This document shows, piece after piece, positions 1 through 6,342 of a stretch of DNA of 6,536 nt. Position 1 is the first letter of the stretch. Every line of letters begins with the position of its first letter. A program made the translations under genes and the position numbers. The DNA comes from Tannerella sp. (GTDB lineage: Bacteria; Bacteroidota; Bacteroidia; Bacteroidales; Tannerellaceae). The notes under the pieces were generated by a model, which was given only the letters and a program-made list of their open reading frames with translations, was not told the DNA's origin and did no database searches. The DNA is taken from contig JAIRYY010000174.1 of assembly GCA_031267485.1 (NCBI GenBank), forward strand, positions 1 to 6,536. The letters are read 5' to 3'.

Positions 1-525
1 GAATACACGCTGGGCTTCCCGAACGAAGAGGTGAAATACGGCTTCTTCAACGAACTGCTTGCCGTTTACGTGCCGGATAAAACCGTAAACAAAGAATTTT
101 ATGCCGGGAGTTTCATCCGGGACTTGTGGGCGCACAATATAGAGGGCTTCATGAACCGCCTGAAAGCCTTTTTTGCCGACATCCCCTACGACCTCAACAA
201 CAAAGAAGAAAAGCATTATCAGACCGTGTTCTACATCCTGTTCAAACTGCTGGGTCAGTTTGTCCGGGTGGAATACCGGACGGCCACCGGCCGGATTGAC
301 GCCGTGGTGGAGACGTCCGACGCGGTGCACGTCTTCGAGTTTAAACTGGAAAGCAACGCCACGGCCGAACAGGCGTTGGAGCAAATTGACGCGAAAGACT
401 ACCTGATACCTTTCACCGCGGGCGGCAAACGGTTGGTGAAAATCGGCGTGGAGTTTGGCGAAAACGAGCGTGGTATCAGGCGCTGGGCAACGGATTATTC
501 AACAGCGCCTCAAAAACAGGATTAG
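1..525 (+). CDS. PD-(D/E)XK nuclease-domain protein (AAA-ATPase-like/PDDEXK_9 family), 5'-truncated
   Basis: The reading frame is open from base 1, so this is the C-terminal 174 residues of a longer protein; the GTG at 31 is internal. The fragment opens EYTLGFPNEEV, the usual junction between the N-terminal AAA-ATPase-like domain and the C-terminal nuclease-like domain of this family. The nuclease core is visible: GRID (Asp100 of the fragment), then a beta-strand with E-F-K (Glu113, Lys115), then QALEQIDAKDY (residues 124-134), which matches the conserved ALeQI..K.Y segment. An upstream EKHYQTVFYILF helix (59-70) is also typical. Full-length members are about 500-600 residues and are often present in many paralogous copies in Bacteroidota and Clostridia. 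No cellular role is established; nuclease activity is inferred from the fold only. It ends at TAG, 65 nt before the next gene. Confidence 0.85.
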   Translation, partial: EYTLGFPNEEVKYGFFNELLAVYVPDKTVNKEFYAGSFIRDLWAHNIEGFMNRLKAFFADIPYDLNNKEEKHYQTVFYILFKLLGQFVRVEYRTATGRIDAVVETSDAVHVFEFKLESNATAEQALEQIDAKDYLIPFTAGGKRLVKIGVEFGENERGIRRWATDYSTAPQKQD

Positions 526-548
526 CCGGTATCCCGCCCGGGTGGCGT

Positions 549-556
549 TATATTTG
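549..556 (+). promoter_or_regulatory. Bacteroidota -7 promoter element for the DUF2851 gene
   Basis: TATATTTG matches the TAnnTTTG consensus exactly and is followed by TGCG. It lies in the 65-nt gap after the nuclease gene and 34 nt before the ATG at 591, giving a short leader of about 28 nt. No clear TTTG or TTG -33 element is seen about 19-21 nt upstream, so the match rests on the -7 box alone. Confidence 0.5.
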
Positions 557-590
557 TGCGCTTACATGACAATATTAAACCTGATTTTCT

Positions 591-1859
591 ATGGAATCGA
601 TGCTTCAATATGTGTGGAAACACGGGCTGTATGCAAAGTCTGAATTTGTGACGGTGGAGGGGACGCCCGTTTTTGTGATAGATGCCGGAATGCAGAATAC
701 GGATGCGGGGCCTGACTTTTTCAATGCGAAAATACGCATGGGCGACAGCATGTGGGTCGGCGACGTGGAGATTCATGACCGCGCTTCCGACTGGCAGGCG
801 CACGGTCACCATAAGGACAGGGCTTACGATTCGGTGATACTTCATGTGGTCGGGCTTGACGATACGCCCGCTTACCGTACGGACGGCGGGGTTGTCCCGC
901 AGGCTGTCCTGCACATCCCGGAGAAAGTCAGGCAAAATATAGCGTGGCTGCTGTCGCGCGACACTCCGGCTCCATGCGCCGCGCATATCTGCCGGATTCC
1001 ATCCATTTATATTTCCGACTGGACGGCGGCGCTTGTGTCGGAACTTCTTGAACGCAAGGCGGCGGATATTTCAGCCCGTCTTGAACGCCATGCGAAAGAC
1101 TGGAACGAGGTCTTTTACATCACTCTGATGCGCAGTTTCGGATTCGGGACAAACAGCGACGCTTTCGAATGGCTTGCCGGGAGCCTGCCGTACAGATACA
1201 TCCTGAAACACCGCGACAATCTCCTGCAGGTCGAAGCGCTGCTTTTCGGTCAGGCCGGCCTGCTGGATGCGGACAGCGCGGATGGCGGGCCGTACCACCA
1301 GGCGCTCTGCCGCGAGTATGATTTTCTGCGTAAAAAATATCATCTCCAGCCTGTGGACGGGTTTCTGTTCAAAAAACTGCGTACACGCCCCGTCAACTTC
1401 CCGCATGTGAGGATTGCCCAGGTTGCGGCGATGTGGGTCAGCAGCGACGTGCTGTTTTCCACGATACTGGAATCGGAAAATCTCGACGGCATAAAATCGC
1501 GGTTCAACCTGTCGCCGTCGGAATACTGGCATACGCATTATCATTTCCGCAACGCTTCCGTCGCCAGGAGGAAGGCAATCGGGAAAAATGCGGTGAACAT
1601 TCTCCTCATCAACACGGTTATCCCGGCGCTTTTCGCTTTCGGGAAGCAAAAAAACCTGCCCGCATATTGCGACCGGGCGCTGCGGTTCCTGGAGGAGCTG
1701 CCGCCGGAACGGAACCGTATCGTCACTCTTTTCGAAAAGGCGGGCGTTCCCGTCCGGAATGCCGGCGACACGCAGGCGCTGATACAGTTGCAGCGCGAGT
1801 ATTGCGACAGGAAAAAGTGCCTGTATTGCAGAATCGGCTTCAGAGTTATTGGCAATTAA
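591..1859 (+). CDS. DUF2851 family protein, full length
   Basis: A 422-residue protein of the usual family length. The start MESMLQYVWKHGLY matches the typical N-terminus of DUF2851 proteins, which supports the ATG at 591. The family signature follows: DAGMQNTDAGPDFFNAKI (residues 31-48), GDVEIH (57-62), SDW..HGHH (66-74) and a VILHVV strand (82-87). The C-terminus carries a cysteine cluster, Cys405, Cys410 and Cys413, in YCDRKKCLYCRIG, which could bind a metal. There is no signal peptide or membrane segment, so it is predicted to be cytosolic. The function is unknown. The order GPDF, then a strand with VEIH, then D/H residues vaguely resembles a PD-(D/E)XK-type core, but that is inference. 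It has its own -7 box upstream, and its last codons overlap the -33 element of the next gene. Confidence 0.9.
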   Translation: MESMLQYVWKHGLYAKSEFVTVEGTPVFVIDAGMQNTDAGPDFFNAKIRMGDSMWVGDVEIHDRASDWQAHGHHKDRAYDSVILHVVGLDDTPAYRTDGGVVPQAVLHIPEKVRQNIAWLLSRDTPAPCAAHICRIPSIYISDWTAALVSELLERKAADISARLERHAKDWNEVFYITLMRSFGFGTNSDAFEWLAGSLPYRYILKHRDNLLQVEALLFGQAGLLDADSADGGPYHQALCREYDFLRKKYHLQPVDGFLFKKLRTRPVNFPHVRIAQVAAMWVSSDVLFSTILESENLDGIKSRFNLSPSEYWHTHYHFRNASVARRKAIGKNAVNILLINTVIPALFAFGKQKNLPAYCDRALRFLEELPPERNRIVTLFEKAGVPVRNAGDTQALIQLQREYCDRKKCLYCRIGFRVIGN

Positions 1860-1878
1860 CAATTAATTCCTACTTTTG
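1849..1878 (+). promoter_or_regulatory. Bacteroidota-type promoter of the Ig-like lipoprotein gene
   Basis: TTGG (-33 like) at 1849-1852 and TACTTTTG (exact TAnnTTTG) at 1871-1878 are separated by 19 nt from TTG to TA, which is the spacing expected for the Bacteroidota primary sigma factor. The -33 box sits inside the last codons of the DUF2851 gene. Transcription would start near 1885, about 20 nt before the ATG at 1905. This is the best-formed promoter in the window. Confidence 0.65.
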
Positions 1879-1904
1879 CGCCGTCATTTAGTCAGAAAAA
1901 GGGA

Positions 1905-4208
1905 ATGAAACATCAGATTCGACATCTCATTTTATGCCTGCCGGCGGCGCTCATGCTGTTTTGCATGATTTACGCATGCGCCAATATCGGTAATCCGAAC
2001 GGAGGGCCTTACGACGAAGATCCGCCCAGGTTCACAGGCAGCAAACCGACTATAAATGAACTGAATTTTAAGGGGAAGCAGATTGAAGTCTTTTTTGACG
2101 AATACATCTCCCTGGAAAGTCCGGGCGAAAACGTGATTGTCACGCCTCCGCAGAAGCAAAACCCCTCGGTTATGGCTGTCGGCAAGAAAATAACGGTCGA
2201 CCTGAAGGACACGCTGAAGGAGAATACGACCTATACGATTGATTTCACAAGCTCCATAAGCGATAATAACGAGAAGAACGTGCTCGAAAATTTCAGTTTC
2301 GCCTTTTCCACCGGCGATGTGCTGGATACGCTGCAGATAAGCGGCGTTCTGATTAATGCCGCAGACCTTGAGCCGGTGTCGAAAGCGCTTGTCGGCATAC
2401 ATGGCGACCTGTCGGATACGGCATTTACGAAGACGCCGTTCCTGCGCACCTCGAAAACCGACGAGCGGGGACGGTTTATCATACACAACATCGCGCCGGG
2501 GTCGTACCGTCTGTTTGCCCTCGATGATAAAAACCGCAATTATGCTTATGACAAAAATAACGATGAGCCGCTGGCTTTTCTCGATTCCATCATTATTCCC
2601 ACATGCGAACGGGGGCTGGTTCCCGATACGGTCTGGCGGGATTCAATCCGTTTCGATACGGTTATGATGGTCGAGAAAACATTGTTTTATCCGAACGACC
2701 TGAAACTTTGGTTTTTTCACGATTCGGTTACGCCCCGTCAGCGGATGCTCCGGCCCGAACGTCCGCAGGATTATATCTTCACGCTGAAATTCAATGCGCC
2801 CATGGATACGTTTCCCGTACCCGCGCCGCTGAATTTTGAGCCCCGCGACTCGATGTGGTACGTGATTCAGCGCGGGGAGGGACAGGATGGTTTTGCCCTG
2901 AATTACTGGATTCTCGATTCGACGATTTATAAGGCCGATACCCTGAAGGTCGGCGTCAGCTACTGGAAAAACAATGATTCGATACCCGACCTGATGGAGC
3001 TGCAGACGGATACGCTTGCCCTGGTGAACAGGGAATCTGCGCAGAAAAAGAAGAAACCGCCCAGGAAAAAGCCCGTGAAAGTGAGGCCCAATGCCGGGAT
3101 ATCCGCCGATTCCACAAGGACGGAAGAGGAAAAGCCGCCGGTTATACCGCTTCAGGTTGCCGTCACGCCGTCCGGGTCATTGAATCCGCAGGATATAATT
3201 TCCGTCCGGTTCAACGAGCCGGTCATGGATGTGCGCAGGGAATCCTTTGTGCTGGAACTTGGCGTGGATACCTTATGGGAAGCGGTGGATTTTGAGTTTG
3301 AGGAGGACCCGGCCGTTGCCATGACATATCATATCGCACGCCCCTTTAAATATGAGGAATCATACCGCCTGACGGTCGATTCGGCAGCGTTTTGCGGCGT
3401 TTATGGCCATTGTAACGATGCCGTGTCGGTCACGATGACGGTTAAAAGCGAGAAGGATTACGGCCATTTATCCGTCGTTATCCAGGGTTTGCCGACCGTT
3501 GAATCCGGCAGCGTTCCGGTGGCTGCCGACAGTGTTCCGGTAGCTGCCGACAGTGTGTTGCCGACCGTTGAATCCGACAGCGTTTCGGCGGCTGCCGACA
3601 GCGTGTTGCCGGTCGTCGACAGTGTTCCGGTAGCTGCCGACAGTGTGTTGCCGACCGTTGAATCCGACAGTGTTTCGGCGGCTGCCGACAGCGTGTTGCC
3701 GGTCGCCGACAGTGTTTCGGTAGCTGCCGACAGTGCACGGATGGCCGTCGCGGGCGACAGCGTTCAGGAAACCGGAACCGGCGGCGGCAGGGGCGGGACG
3801 ATTCCGGCATTCATGGAATTGCTCAACAGCGGCGGTACGCCCGTAGCCAAAGCCATCGTTGAAAACGGCGTCGCCACTTTCAGGGACATGGCGCCGGAAA
3901 AATATTATGCGAGGTTGATACTTGACGCGAACGGAAACGGCGTATGGGATGCCGGCAGCTACGAAGAAAGGCGACAGCCGGAACGGGTAATCTATTTCAT
4001 GCAGCAGTTTGAGATACGGCAGAACTGGAAAATCGAGGAGACATGGGATATCGGCAAATCGAAGCCCGGCGGGAAACCTTACGAACTGATTAAAAACAAA
4101 CCGAAGGAAGAAATAAGGAAGAAGCGTGATTACAGGGAAGAAAGCAAGCCGGGGAGAAGCAACAGTTCCAGCACGAACATCAGAGGGCTTGGCGGACTTG
4201 GATTTTAA
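1905..4208 (+). CDS. Secreted lipoprotein with Ig-like (SbsA/Big_5-type) domains and a DSV-repeat linker
   Basis: A 767-residue protein with an N-terminal basic and hydrophobic signal, then IYAC with a lipidation cysteine at Cys25, followed by ANIGNPNGGPYDEDPP, a segment recurrent in Bacteroidota Ig-like lipoproteins. Domains in order: an SbsA-type Ig-like domain (about 40-137); a carboxypeptidase-regulatory or SpaA-like beta domain (about 145-225, with ERGRFIIHNIAPGSYRL); a Lys/Pro-rich linker (381-392); a second Ig-like domain (about 413-520); a low-complexity linker of DSV repeats (about 525-625); and a second beta domain (about 640-710) with the acidic loop DANGNGVWD (674-682). The tail is basic and Ser/Gly-rich, ending GLGGLGF. 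It should be anchored in the outer membrane or periplasm. Its role is unknown; a structural or envelope-associated function is inference. The ATG at 1905 is preceded by AAAAAGGGA, too close to be a normal ribosome site. Confidence 0.88.
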   Translation: MKHQIRHLILCLPAALMLFCMIYACANIGNPNGGPYDEDPPRFTGSKPTINELNFKGKQIEVFFDEYISLESPGENVIVTPPQKQNPSVMAVGKKITVDLKDTLKENTTYTIDFTSSISDNNEKNVLENFSFAFSTGDVLDTLQISGVLINAADLEPVSKALVGIHGDLSDTAFTKTPFLRTSKTDERGRFIIHNIAPGSYRLFALDDKNRNYAYDKNNDEPLAFLDSIIIPTCERGLVPDTVWRDSIRFDTVMMVEKTLFYPNDLKLWFFHDSVTPRQRMLRPERPQDYIFTLKFNAPMDTFPVPAPLNFEPRDSMWYVIQRGEGQDGFALNYWILDSTIYKADTLKVGVSYWKNNDSIPDLMELQTDTLALVNRESAQKKKKPPRKKPVKVRPNAGISADSTRTEEEKPPVIPLQVAVTPSGSLNPQDIISVRFNEPVMDVRRESFVLELGVDTLWEAVDFEFEEDPAVAMTYHIARPFKYEESYRLTVDSAAFCGVYGHCNDAVSVTMTVKSEKDYGHLSVVIQGLPTVESGSVPVAADSVPVAADSVLPTVESDSVSAAADSVLPVVDSVPVAADSVLPTVESDSVSAAADSVLPVADSVSVAADSARMAVAGDSVQETGTGGGRGGTIPAFMELLNSGGTPVAKAIVENGVATFRDMAPEKYYARLILDANGNGVWDAGSYEERRQPERVIYFMQQFEIRQNWKIEETWDIGKSKPGGKPYELIKNKPKEEIRKKRDYREESKPGRSNSSSTNIRGLGGLGF
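3528..3734 (+). repeat. 90-nt coding tandem repeat (30-residue DSV-rich unit) inside the lipoprotein gene
   Basis: Unit 1 is 3528-3617, unit 2 is 3618-3707, and a partial third begins at 3708. Units 1 and 2 differ at only two bases by my reading: a silent C/T in a Ser codon, and GTC versus GCC (Val/Ala) at the end. Each encodes a 30-residue block starting DSVPVAADSVLPTVESDS. Shorter related blocks (SVPVAADSV) flank it from about 3505. The length is a multiple of three, so gain or loss of a unit keeps the frame. Confidence 0.9.
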
Positions 4209-4257
4209 TTTCGGTGAACCGGTAATCGTTTTCAACGTTCAACTTAAAAATGAATGA

Positions 4258-4265
4258 TACATTTG
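4258..4265 (+). promoter_or_regulatory. Bacteroidota -7 promoter element for the DUF3108 gene
   Basis: TACATTTG matches TAnnTTTG exactly and lies 50 nt after the lipoprotein stop codon. A clear TTTG at -33 is not seen; only TTC occurs near 4238. If used, transcription begins near 4272 and the leader to the ATG at 4348 is about 75 nt, longer than those of the two upstream genes because a repeat fragment lies inside it. Confidence 0.5.
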
Positions 4266-4278
4266 CCGAATACAAGAC

Positions 4279-4325
4279 TGTCTCGAAAGTCGCGTCCCTC
4301 CGTCATTGCGAGTTATTTTTAGACA
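4279..4325 (+). repeat. Fragment of the dispersed CGTCATTGCGA repeat in the DUF3108 leader
   Basis: The stretch contains CCGTCATTGCGA at 4300-4311, the same 12-mer found at 5813, 5834 and (inverted) 5927 and 6465. Its ends form a short imperfect inverted repeat, TGTCT at 4279-4283 and AGACA at 4321-4325, with A/T-rich sequence inside each. It may be a decayed short mobile or palindromic element. The 12-mer is certain; the outer boundaries are an inference. Confidence 0.55.
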
Positions 4326-4347
4326 ACTACTTAAAACATGCAAGCGT

Positions 4348-5175
4348 ATGAAGAGAAAAGGAAATATTTTTTGTGGCATGGCTGTTTTCATGCTGTGTTT
4401 GTGCTGTCGGCAGGCGGTCGCTCAGAATCGCGCCGAGACAATGATGCATGGGGAAAATGTGGCATACGACGTCTATTTCAAGTGGGGGCTTATCATGTCG
4501 CGCGCCGGTGACGCCACATTTTCCTACGACAGGGATTCCACGGAGCCAAAAGCCTCTTCGCAATACCGGATGCTGTTTAAGTCGACGAAATTTTTTGACA
4601 GTTTCTACAAGATACGCGACACGCTGAGCGCTTACTATAATGATAATCACGAATTGCTGTACAGCCGGAAGAATACGGACGAAGGCGGCTATTATTCCGT
4701 CGACAGGCTGACGTTCGTTCATGGCGGGGAAAACACCCGAATACATTCCCTGCGCTATACGCCTTCGAGGGTGAAGATTGATACGGTATTGACGGCAGAG
4801 GGCGATGTCACCGACCTGCTTGGCGTCGTTTACTATCTGCGCAGGCTGGACCGCACAAAGTTGCGGAGCGGGACTGCCTATCCGCTGACCATAGCGATAG
4901 GCCGCGACCTCGTCAGAATACAGTTCACCTACCGGGGGCAGTCCATTGTCGAACGCGGTAATGTGAAATACAATACCCATTATTTCGTCATTGATATTTA
5001 TGACGAAGCGTTCGAAAGCACGAAAACGTCTGCCGAAGTATGGATTGGCGATGACGACAATTTTCTGCCCGTTAAAGTCCGCAGCAAACTGAAAATCGGG
5101 TACGCCGAAGTCCATTACAAGGGCGCCTCCTCCCTAGCGCACCCGCTGAAGTGCCGTATCGAAATAAAAAAATAA
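4348..5175 (+). CDS. DUF3108 domain-containing secreted protein
   Basis: I choose the ATG at 4348, giving 275 residues. The frame extends up to a TTG at 4306, but that codon lies inside the repeat fragment and would put extra residues before a normal signal peptide. From 4348 the protein begins MKRKGNIFCGMAVFMLCLCC and continues to AVAQ (23-26), a basic start, hydrophobic core and probable signal peptidase I site after Ala25. The mature part, beginning NRAETMMHGENVAYDVYFKWGLIMSRAGDATF, matches the start of DUF3108 proteins and stays beta-rich to KLKIGYAEVHYKGA near the end. It is expected in the periplasm or at the outer membrane. The function of the family is unknown. It has its own -7 element, with a leader containing a repeat fragment. 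It converges on the minus-strand thioesterase with 3 nt between stop codons. Confidence 0.85.
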   Translation: MKRKGNIFCGMAVFMLCLCCRQAVAQNRAETMMHGENVAYDVYFKWGLIMSRAGDATFSYDRDSTEPKASSQYRMLFKSTKFFDSFYKIRDTLSAYYNDNHELLYSRKNTDEGGYYSVDRLTFVHGGENTRIHSLRYTPSRVKIDTVLTAEGDVTDLLGVVYYLRRLDRTKLRSGTAYPLTIAIGRDLVRIQFTYRGQSIVERGNVKYNTHYFVIDIYDEAFESTKTSAEVWIGDDDNFLPVKVRSKLKIGYAEVHYKGASSLAHPLKCRIEIKK

Positions 5176-5178
5176 CGG

Positions 5179-5586
5179 TCACAGGACAGAATCGAACGGG
5201 AGCGCCGTCCCTTTGTGGTATCCCATGCCGCTGAACGAGGCGATAAGCTCGCCGGCCTCATTTGTTACAAGAACTTCGGCGCTTGCCAGTCTGCCACGGC
5301 AGAAGACCTCCTTTGCATCGGCATACAGATACCCCTTGCTTTCGGCTTTGAAAAACCGGATGTCGGACTGAATAGAGAACGTAAGTTCCGCATGACTGTT
5401 TACGGCTGCGGCAAACGCCAGGTCAGCCAGCGTGAAAATCGCGCCTCCCTGACATACGCCTCCGCCATTCAGATGTCCCGGTAATATTTTCATCCGGGCA
5501 CGCGCCGTGCCGTTGCCTGCCTCAAGCAGTTCCACCCCGGCTTCACGCGCGAAATTGTCGTTTTTGAAAAAGTCTTTTATATCCAC
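5179..5586 (-). CDS. PaaI-like hotdog-fold thioesterase
   Basis: A 135-residue single hotdog domain, the standard length for this family, which hydrolyses acyl-CoA thioesters, usually as a tetramer in the cytosol. The signature is GHLNGGGVCQGGAIFTLAD (residues 37-55): Asn40 and the probable catalytic acid Asp55 are present, while the common His-Gly-Gly of E. coli PaaI is Gln46-Gly-Gly here. The later strand FSIQSDIRFFK (70-80) also fits. The substrate cannot be told from sequence, and no phenylacetate genes are in view, so I give no paa symbol. The start is GTG at 5586: upstream in-frame codons reach a stop at 5601-5599 without another start. That start lies within 3 nt of a heptamer repeat array, so its promoter must lie inside or beyond the array; none is recognisable. 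Confidence 0.88.
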   Translation of the reverse strand: MDIKDFFKNDNFAREAGVELLEAGNGTARARMKILPGHLNGGGVCQGGAIFTLADLAFAAAVNSHAELTFSIQSDIRFFKAESKGYLYADAKEVFCRGRLASAEVLVTNEAGELIASFSGMGYHKGTALPFDSVL

Positions 5587-5588
5587 GT

Positions 5589-5720
5589 TGATTAGTGATT
5601 AGTTAATTAGTGATTAGTGATTAATGATTAGTGATTAATGATTAGTGATTAATGGTTAATGATTAGTGATTAATGATTAGTGATTAGCGATGAGTGATTA
5701 ATGATTAATGATTGGTGATT
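5589..5720. repeat. A+T-rich heptamer tandem array (TGATTAR)
   Basis: About 19 imperfect copies of a 7-nt unit, TGATTAG or TGATTAA, often alternating to give a 14-nt higher-order period, with a few variants (GGTTAAT, GCGATGA, TTGGTGA). It begins immediately upstream of the thioesterase GTG. The period is not a multiple of three and each unit has a stop, so no frame passes through it. It ends at unique sequence starting near 5721. Confidence 0.9.
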
Positions 5721-5828
5721 GTCAACCGGTAAACAATATATGTTTGGCTCTATAACATTTTGTGTGGGTAAGTGACAGATGTGACCCGGCAAACCGTAAC
5801 ACATTCCCTGCGCCGTCATTGCGACTCC
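5721..5828. other. Unique intergenic spacer between repeat blocks
   Basis: I see no gene here. It contains one plus-strand TATGTTTG (5739-5746) with a TTG at 5719-5721, a weak promoter look-alike with 17-nt spacing and no gene downstream. At its right end, CCGTCATTGCGA at 5813-5824 is a single extra copy of the dispersed 12-mer that begins the next element 21 bases later. Confidence 0.5.
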
Positions 5829-5944
5829 CTGTCCCGTCATTGCGAACGCAGTGAAGCAATCCAGGCACAGGCTGTGCCGCCCGGACGGTTGTCAGGCCGT
5901 CGCCTGTGTCTGGATTGCTTCGTTCCTCGCAATGACGGGGACAG
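5829..5944. repeat. Dispersed imperfect inverted-repeat element (CGTCATTGCGA ends)
   Basis: The left arm, 5829-5871, and right arm, 5903-5944, are near-complementary over about 42 nt, with differences mainly in AACGCAGT against AGGAACG. Each arm contains CCGTCATTGCGA (or its complement) near the outer end and GAAGCAATCCAG further in. The loop is about 31 nt. No protein is encoded; translation gives strings such as RHCEERSNP that are familiar as spurious peptides from this repeat type. It resembles small non-autonomous palindromic repeats common in bacterial genomes; mobility is inferred. Confidence 0.85.
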
Positions 5945-5998
5945 GCGAATGTTTTCATCCGGATACGCAGCCGGGTTTGAGTATAATATTGAATATTC
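5913..5998 (+). repeat. 86-bp direct repeat, copy A
   Basis: It begins GATTGCTTCG and ends ATATTC. Aligned without gaps to 6451-6536, I count 13 mismatches in 86 positions (about 85% identity). It includes the right end of the inverted-repeat element plus about 54 nt of tail with TTTTCAT, TTTGAGT and an A/T-rich end. Confidence 0.88.
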
Positions 5999-6061
5999 AT
6001 AATAAGTTTATAAACTCATTTTTGTTTGTTTTCCTCTTTGGTTTTGATTTCCCATTTATCC
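5999..6061. other. T-rich spacer with a 12-bp palindrome
   Basis: AGTTTATAAACT at 6005-6016 is a perfect palindrome. It is followed by a strongly T-rich stretch (about 6016-6050) directly before the 41-bp array. No gene or recognised promoter is seen. Confidence 0.6.
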
Positions 6062-6342
6062 GGATTCCGACTTGCGCAGTCTGCGCAGACCGGAATTTTC
6101 CAGGATTCCGACTTGCGCGGTCTGCGCAGAGCGGAATTTTCCAGGATTCCGGTTTGCGGAGCCTCCGCAGATCGGAAATTTCCAGGATTCCGGTTTGCGG
6201 AGCCTCCGCAGATCGGAATTTTCCAGGATTCCGGTTTGCGGAGCCTCCGCAGGTCGGAAATTTCCAGGATTCCGATTTGCGGAGCCTCCGCAGGTCGGAA
6301 ATTTCCAGGATTCCGGTTTGCGGAGCCTCCGCAGGTCGGAAA
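6062..6342. repeat. 41-bp palindromic tandem repeat array (about 6.9 units)
   Basis: Unit starts are 6062, 6103, 6144, 6185, 6226, 6267 and 6308; the last is cut at 35 nt. Each unit begins GGATTCCG and contains a 15-nt hairpin core: TGCGCAG-T-CTGCGCA in unit 1, a one-base variant with a G-T wobble in unit 2, and TGCGGAG-C-CTCCGCA in units 3-7. An outer stem TTCCG/CGGAA brackets the core. Where units join, GGAAATTTCC (or GGAATTTTCC) makes a second short palindrome. There are no spacers, so it is not CRISPR. No stop codon occurs in the unit on either strand, so all six frames are open and ORFs here are artefacts. Confidence 0.95.

Noticed and set aside
522..986. Minus-strand ORF of 154 codons overlapping the DUF2851 start
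   Set aside because: It is antisense to strongly conserved DUF2851 motifs and shows no recognisable family.
1071..1862. Minus-strand ORF of 263 codons antisense to DUF2851
   Set aside because: Shadow of the real gene; no family match and no start context.
4209..4230. Rho-independent terminator after the lipoprotein gene (CGGT-GA-ACCG followed by TCGTTTT)
   Set aside because: The stem is only 4 bp with a 2-nt loop and the T-run is short and displaced.
3468..4235. Minus-strand ORF of 255 codons antisense to the lipoprotein
   Set aside because: Its repetitive GSYRNTVG-like protein is the reverse reading of the DSV coding repeat.
5179..5586. Naming the thioesterase paaI
   Set aside because: Family membership is clear but no phenylacetate pathway genes are present and the substrate is unknown.
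5719..5746. Plus-strand promoter TTG - 17 nt - TATGTTTG
   Set aside because: The -7 match is exact but the spacing is short and no gene follows; a chance match in A/T-rich sequence is likely.
6062..6342. CRISPR array
   Set aside because: Units are contiguous with no variable spacers, and no cas gene is in view.
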